This document shows positions 59,526 to 64,000 of a stretch of DNA of 64,000 nt, piece by piece. The DNA is taken from NCBI GenBank assembly GCA_002007465.1, contig LNAC01000038.1, positions 6,434,280 to 6,498,279 of the forward strand, in the 5' to 3' direction. Within the stretch, counting starts at the first letter, position 1. Each line of letters starts with the position of its first letter. A program made the translations under genes and the position numbers. A model generated the notes under the pieces. That model was not told the origin of the DNA. It saw nothing but the letters and a program-made list of their open reading frames with translations, and ran no database searches. The DNA comes from Ailurus styani. Lineage: Eukaryota; Chordata; Mammalia; Carnivora; Ailuridae.

Positions 59526-61224
59526 TATATGGCTTAATTTAGTAATAACTTTAGCAGAGCTATCAACAACGAGAATGCTTATTCATTAGAGAGAGCTTCT
59601 TCGTTACGAGGAATGACTGCCCGATATCTAAAAGATACTAAAATCTACCAGTATCTACCAGATACTAAAAGATATTCTTTTAAAGGTTGATGACCTTGTG
59701 GCATGGAGAGGCAAACAGGGAGTTCAATACTATATGAAATTTAAGTAATAGTGGGGTCATCACAAAGAAATGTGGTTTTTTGTCATCATTTTCTGATGGC
59801 CTGAATATTACACAAAAGAGCCTACTATGGTTTAACTCACTGAGTTTGAATAGAGGGGCAAAATTTAGTCATCTCTGCTGGGTACGGGTGGAATAGGAGA
59901 TGCAGAGCACAGTGCTGACATGGGAAAGCCAGTGTCCTGAACCCTTTCCTCTGGCAACAAACATTTTTATGTCCAAAAACCCAAACGTAACCAAGAATTC
60001 ACAGAGTAATGTCCTTTGGTCACCATCTCAGTCAGCCAGAAGATAGGCTACATAGGGAAATTACTACATTAATCTCTCTGACAGAGTTATATGATGAGCA
60101 CACGATTTAGAGAATTAAGTTAGAACCAGACTTGTGTAAATAATCATTCTCCAGGTGGAGAAAATATTTTATGATCTAAACTGAAGCCATCACTTGATGA
60201 AAGGACTCTGAAAATGGTTTTCCAGAAAAGGAAGTAAAGTTTAAAGTTGGCTTTATAAAAATTATACATTCAGTGAATGCTTACATCAATGTATAAAAAG
60301 TTAAATGACTGTCGTCACTAGGGGAATAAGAGTAATTACACTGACAAAAGAATATTAAAACAACTCAAAGGGGATATCATCATGTTTAACAAGATTTGCA
60401 AAGGAAATTTCTATTTAAAATTGCATGAGTCAAATCCCATTCATTGTCATGTTGTTAGTAAGATTAATCTTTGTAGAAAATATAGCACAAGCTATAAAAC
60501 AGATAATAAAAATGTATCTTAGAAATTTGAAGATATTGACTGAGAATAGAGATTTGTCTAGGAAGTTTAACAGTTTACCTCAAATGTGTTTCTTTTGCAT
60601 TATTAGAGAGACCCTCTTTAGGTTGAAAGAAGGCATGTGAACCTGACCTAACCTCAGTGTAAATGTGCTAAGAATAGAGGTCCTAAAAACAAACTAACAG
60701 CAGTAGGAGGCGAATACTTCTCTTTTAAATGCTTTAGTGGACTATCTTTGGTTTAGGTTTGCCTATAGTAATTAAATGAATTACCAAAAAGAAATCCATG
60801 ATTAATGAGGCGTGCTCTCTGGAAAATGTCCCATGTGAGTATATGTGAGCTGTTTCAGTACAAAATGGAGATGCTTCATAACCTAAAGGCACTCAGTTTT
60901 CTAGAGCAGGTGACTATTCTTTTCACTTAGAGACTTATTCTTTAGACATGGGCTGGAGATTCATCTTATGGGGATCTGGGCTGCTGCATGAATCCCTCCA
61001 TTTCTCTCTCCTTCATGTATTTCTACAGATTGCATGTATCCTTGAAATTATCAGTAAGGCTTGATACTGGGTAATATATCTGATCAATCCAAGTCTGAGT
61101 TGACAATTCCCAATCATTTGTCTTAGCTCAGAAGGAAAGAATTATAATTACTTATAATTCCTTAATCAGAGACATCCTAATGCTGTTCTCACAGATATCT
61201 TTTTCCTTGGTTCAAAAGACCTCT

Positions 61225-61459
61225 CAAAACTTTCATCTTCAACACATAGGTTCAGTTTAAAAGAAAAGGAAATCCCTAGGAATCTTGTTGTTTAAGGAGA
61301 GAACATCTCCTTAAACGGTGTGTCTCCTTAAACTGTGTGTTCTTTAGGAAATGGAGACATTTTGGTTTACTACAATGAGACTTAGTCTTAGAACAACAAA
61401 ATTCCTAGGGATTTTCTTTTCTTTTAAACTGAACCTATGTGCTGAAAATGGAAGTTTTG
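61225..61459. repeat. Near-perfect 66-bp inverted repeat with nested hairpin
   Basis: Left arm 61225-61290 and right arm 61394-61459 are reverse complements with about five or six differences, all transitions. The spacer holds a further perfect 11-bp stem (61290-61300 with 61306-61316, loop GAACA) and a repeat of TCTCCTTAAAC at 61323-61333. Not one of the repeat families recognised in this window. Confidence 0.9.
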
Positions 61460-61475
61460 TTTTTTTTAAATTTTA

Positions 61476-61610
61476 TTTTTCAGTGATCCAAGATTCATTG
61501 TTTATGCACCACACCCAGTGCTCCATGCAATATGTGCCCTCCTGAATACCCACCACCAAGCTCACCCATCCTCCTCCCCTCCATAACCCTCAGCTTGTTT
61601 CTCAGAGTCC
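61476..61610 (-). repeat. L1-like fragment, minus orientation
   Basis: CCAAGATTCATTGTTTATGC, CACCCAGTGCTCCATGCAAT and GAATACCCACCACCAAGCTC, related to the fragment at 8630-8795. Directly abuts the inverted repeat. Confidence 0.65.
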
Positions 61611-61820
61611 ACAGTAAAAACAGTAAAGAAATTAAAATAAATATGTATTTAGGAAGCATGTTATATAATTGATATTTTGTGTAGTCTCAGCATTAAACAT
61701 ACTGCCTGTGGTAGATTCTTCACATTAACTTCAGTGTAATCTCAGTGTTTATAGAAGCTTTTATAATTCTGCAATCTATTTCCTCATTTTTATTGGAAAA
61801 GATTAAAGTTCATACTTAGT

Positions 61821-62019
61821 GGGCATCTGGGTGGCTCAGTGGGTTAAGCCTCTTCCTTCAGCTCAGGTCATGATCTCAGGGTCCTGGGACTGAGCCCCGC
61901 ATTGGGCTCCCTGCTTGGCTGGGAGCCTGCTTCCTCCTCTCTCTCTGCCTGCCTCTCTGCCTACTTGTGATCTCTCTCTGTATGTGTCAGATAAATAAAT
62001 ACAAAATATAATAATCTTT
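61821..62019 (+). repeat. CAN-SINE, plus orientation, with perfect 16-bp target-site duplication
   Basis: AAAGTTCATACTTAGT at 61805-61820 and 62020-62035. Young insertion. Confidence 0.95.
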
Positions 62020-62407
62020 AAAGTTCATACTTAGTAATATATCAAACATTCTTTTCTAGAAAACCTAGTAAGTCAGTAACTTGACATATATAAAGACATT
62101 ATATAATTTAGGTTCCAAATGTTATGGAGTAAATTTGAAATTTTAACTATTATTATATTAAATTTTCTCTGTTCTACTTCAAAAATTTTATTAAAAATAA
62201 ACTTATACATCAGTATACTGCAAGTGCACTCACAAAGCAGTCTTTCCTAGACATTTCCATGGATACCACCTTAATGAATTTATCATTAGACAATATGAGT
62301 TCTTATTCCAGGCTTCTATTTATACTGTTCTTCCTAAGTAGTTTATTTAGATGACTTTACGTGCAAATTATATGTATCTTCATCCCTAATTTTTCCGCTG
62401 TCTTTTC

Positions 62408-62605
62408 TTTTTTTTTTTTTTNNNNNNNNNNNNNNNNNNNNNNNNNNNNNNNNNNNNNNNNNNNNNNNNNNNNNNNNNNNNNNNNNNNNNNNNNNNNNNN
62501 NNNNNNNNNNNNNNGGAGCCCGATGCGGGCCTCGATCCCAGGACCCTGAGATCATGACCTGAGCCGAAAGCAGAGGCATTAACCCACTGAGCCACCCAGG
62601 CGCCC
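62408..62605 (-). repeat. CAN-SINE containing a 93-base gap, minus orientation
   Basis: TTCCGCTGTCTTTTC flanks at 62393-62407 and 62606-62620 (perfect, 15 bp). A pure T tail leads into Ns (62422-62514); sequence resumes at GGAGCCCGATGCGGGCCTCG and ends with the intact head. Both ends are sequenced, so the gap holds only SINE middle. Confidence 0.95.
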
Positions 62606-62696
62606 TTCCGCTGTCTTTTCAAATCTAATATTTAAATGCCTGCCTTTTCTTCCTACCAGTCTGTCAAATAAGCCATTTAAAACAATATATGGCCAG

Positions 62697-62860
62697 AGCA
62701 CCTGGGTGGCTCAGTTGGTTAAGCATCTGCCTTTGGTTCAGGTCATGATCCCAGGGTCCTGGGATCCAGTCCAATATCTGGCTCCCTGCTCAGCAGGGAG
62801 TCTGCCTTTCCTTTTGCCCTCCTCCCTGCTAGTGTTCTCTCTCACTGTCTCTCTCTCAAA

Positions 62861-62899
<39 letters not shown>

Positions 62900-62920
62900 A
62901 ATCTTTTAAAATAATAACAA
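62697..62920 (+). repeat. CAN-SINE with expanded (AAAT)n tail, plus orientation
   Basis: Head GCACCTGGGTGGCTCAGTTG, older-subtype middle, then about ten AAAT units (62858-62900). TATATGGCCA flanks at about 62686 and 62934. Confidence 0.92.
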
Positions 62921-63084
62921 TAAAGTAAAACTTTATATGGCCAAACAAGATTCTCTGTTTCTCTCTGAGCTATCTACTACTCATCCCTTCACCTTGTTTT
63001 TTCCACATGATAAATAGTGCTATCCTTTATCCACTATTTTCTCTTTCTTATGGTCTCAACTCTTCTGTTAACATCTTAGTTCAA

Positions 63085-63260
63085 CTTAGTTTATGTTTGC
63101 CAGCACTGTTGACCACCTTAACTACTTCAGTGGCCTCCTACTCAGTCTCCTTGAATCTCATTCTCCATTAGAATTCATGTTCCACACAACAACCAGACTG
63201 ATTGTTTTCAAAATAAAATCAGTTTATATGAATCACCTGTTTAAAACACATCCATGGCTT
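63085..63260 (+). repeat. Possible ancient LINE-like remnant
   Basis: CTTCAGTGGCCTCCTACTCA and CAACAACCAGACTGATTGTT loosely resemble 43640-43780. Weak. The rest up to 64000 is AT-rich with nothing recognised. Confidence 0.3.
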
Positions 63261-64000
63261 TGCACTGCACTAGATTATACACACATACACATACAGACAT
63301 CAATAATAAATAATAAACACAAAACACAAAGGAAACCAATAGATTACCAAGGTTTTCAAGAACCCTTCCAACCTTGCCTCTTTCTACCTCTCCTTACTTC
63401 CCTCCTCACTCACTGAACTGCATCTGCATTTGCTTTGTTTTTTCACCATGGAGTTCAGTATAATGGATCACAAACTCTTCGATTTAGAATGACAGATTAA
63501 CTATCTTGTTTAAGGTCACGTTAGAATTTTATTGTGGAGAGATGACTTATCATTATTCATTCTTTTCTATAAATACCTAAATTCCAATTAACAACATTCA
63601 CCACAGCTTCCTTCTTTTGTGATTATCAATTATGAATGTTAATTCTCCAACTAGATTTTGAAGAACTTAGAGCTTTTTCCTTGGTAACTGCCCATTTTTT
63701 CCCATTCTTGAAAAACTAAACTATTATTCTTTGGATTTTAAAAACTTCTCTCCTGTAGTGAAGATAAAAAATTGTGATGTAAGAAAAAAAAATAAATGAT
63801 AGTTTTTAAATTATAATAACAGTGACAAAACTTCATCAAATCAAATGCTGGCTGTGTCATCATAAAATTCAATTTAAATAACAATTTATATTGGACTATT
63901 AGAATATGTTCATAACAAGCGGTAAAATACTCACTGTAAACTAAAACCAGACATCAATAATCTCTCATTCCTCAACTATTCTTTTTCTTTTTAGCTGTTG

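Larger units (their letters stand above)
7542..64000 (-). other. CDH9: CDH9 locus (cadherin-9), partial: exons 3-12 and introns
   Basis: Type II classical cadherin, a calcium-dependent homophilic adhesion protein of the plasma membrane, mainly neuronal. The ten exons translate without interruption to 713 residues. The exon lengths (295, 120, 168, 188, 254, 137, 122, 118, 252 bp plus the terminal exon) and phases are the standard type II cadherin pattern. The tail sequence (segments [17 protein letters not shown] and [17 protein letters not shown]) and EC1 ([20 protein letters not shown]) match remembered CDH9 rather than CDH6 or CDH10. Human CDH9 is 789 residues, so about 76 N-terminal residues (exon 2) are missing, consistent with exon 2 lying beyond 64000. 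Assignment is by recall of the family, not by a search. Confidence 0.95.
42474..64000 (-). other. CDH9 intron 2, partial
   Basis: At least 21.5 kb with no coding exon found. I looked on the minus strand for the exon 2 hallmark (WMWNQFFLLEEYTG before the KLHTD start of exon 3) and did not see it. The content is mostly L1, ERV-L-like and SINE DNA. 46300-47210 and 57860-61220 contain little that I can assign, apart from one SINE at 59339-59525. Confidence 0.8.

Overview
The window is AT-rich, intron-dominated mammalian DNA. It carries many tRNA-Lys-derived CAN-SINEs (start GGCGCCTGGGTGGCTCAG, CT-rich middle, AAATAAATAAA tail) in both orientations, so the source is a carnivoran. Their 3' halves (CTCTGCCTACTTGTGATCTC type) look most like the mustelid form (ferret, mink, otter); that family assignment is from memory, not a search. 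Older layers are L1 fragments, MIR-like pieces, MaLR/MLT1-type LTRs and a decayed ERV-L-like internal region. There is no operon, CRISPR array, integron or other prokaryotic feature.

The only gene I can support is on the minus strand: CDH9 (cadherin-9, a type II classical cadherin). Ten consecutive coding exons, numbered 3 to 12 by family convention, run from 42473 down to 7542. Their lengths are 295, 120, 168, 188, 254, 137, 122, 118, 252 and 488 bp (to the stop). Every splice junction keeps frame and there is no internal stop or frameshift. Together they encode 713 residues: most of EC1, EC2 to EC5, the transmembrane helix and the whole cytoplasmic tail. Exon 2, with the initiator Met, signal peptide, prodomain and the Trp residues of the adhesive strand, is not in the window and should lie beyond base 64000.

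Layout: 1-7541 is the 3' UTR and downstream DNA; 7542-17805 holds exons 12 to 8 (cytoplasmic tail, membrane helix, EC5, EC4/5); 17806-30289 is a large intron; 30290-34864 holds exons 7 to 4 (EC2 to EC4); 34865-42178 is intron 3; 42179-42473 is exon 3 (EC1); 42474-64000 is part of a very large intron 2 full of repeats.

The most notable points are structural. Every N in the window lies in or against a CAN-SINE. One of these (32553-32917) looks like two haplotypes, with and without the SINE, stitched into one sequence. Others are a duplicated SINE around an N, a head-to-head SINE pair around an N, a 24-bp SINE remnant between perfect 14-bp target-site duplications, and a 66-bp inverted repeat in intron 2. 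I found no convincing evidence of a previously undescribed biological system; the gene itself is a conventional cadherin locus.
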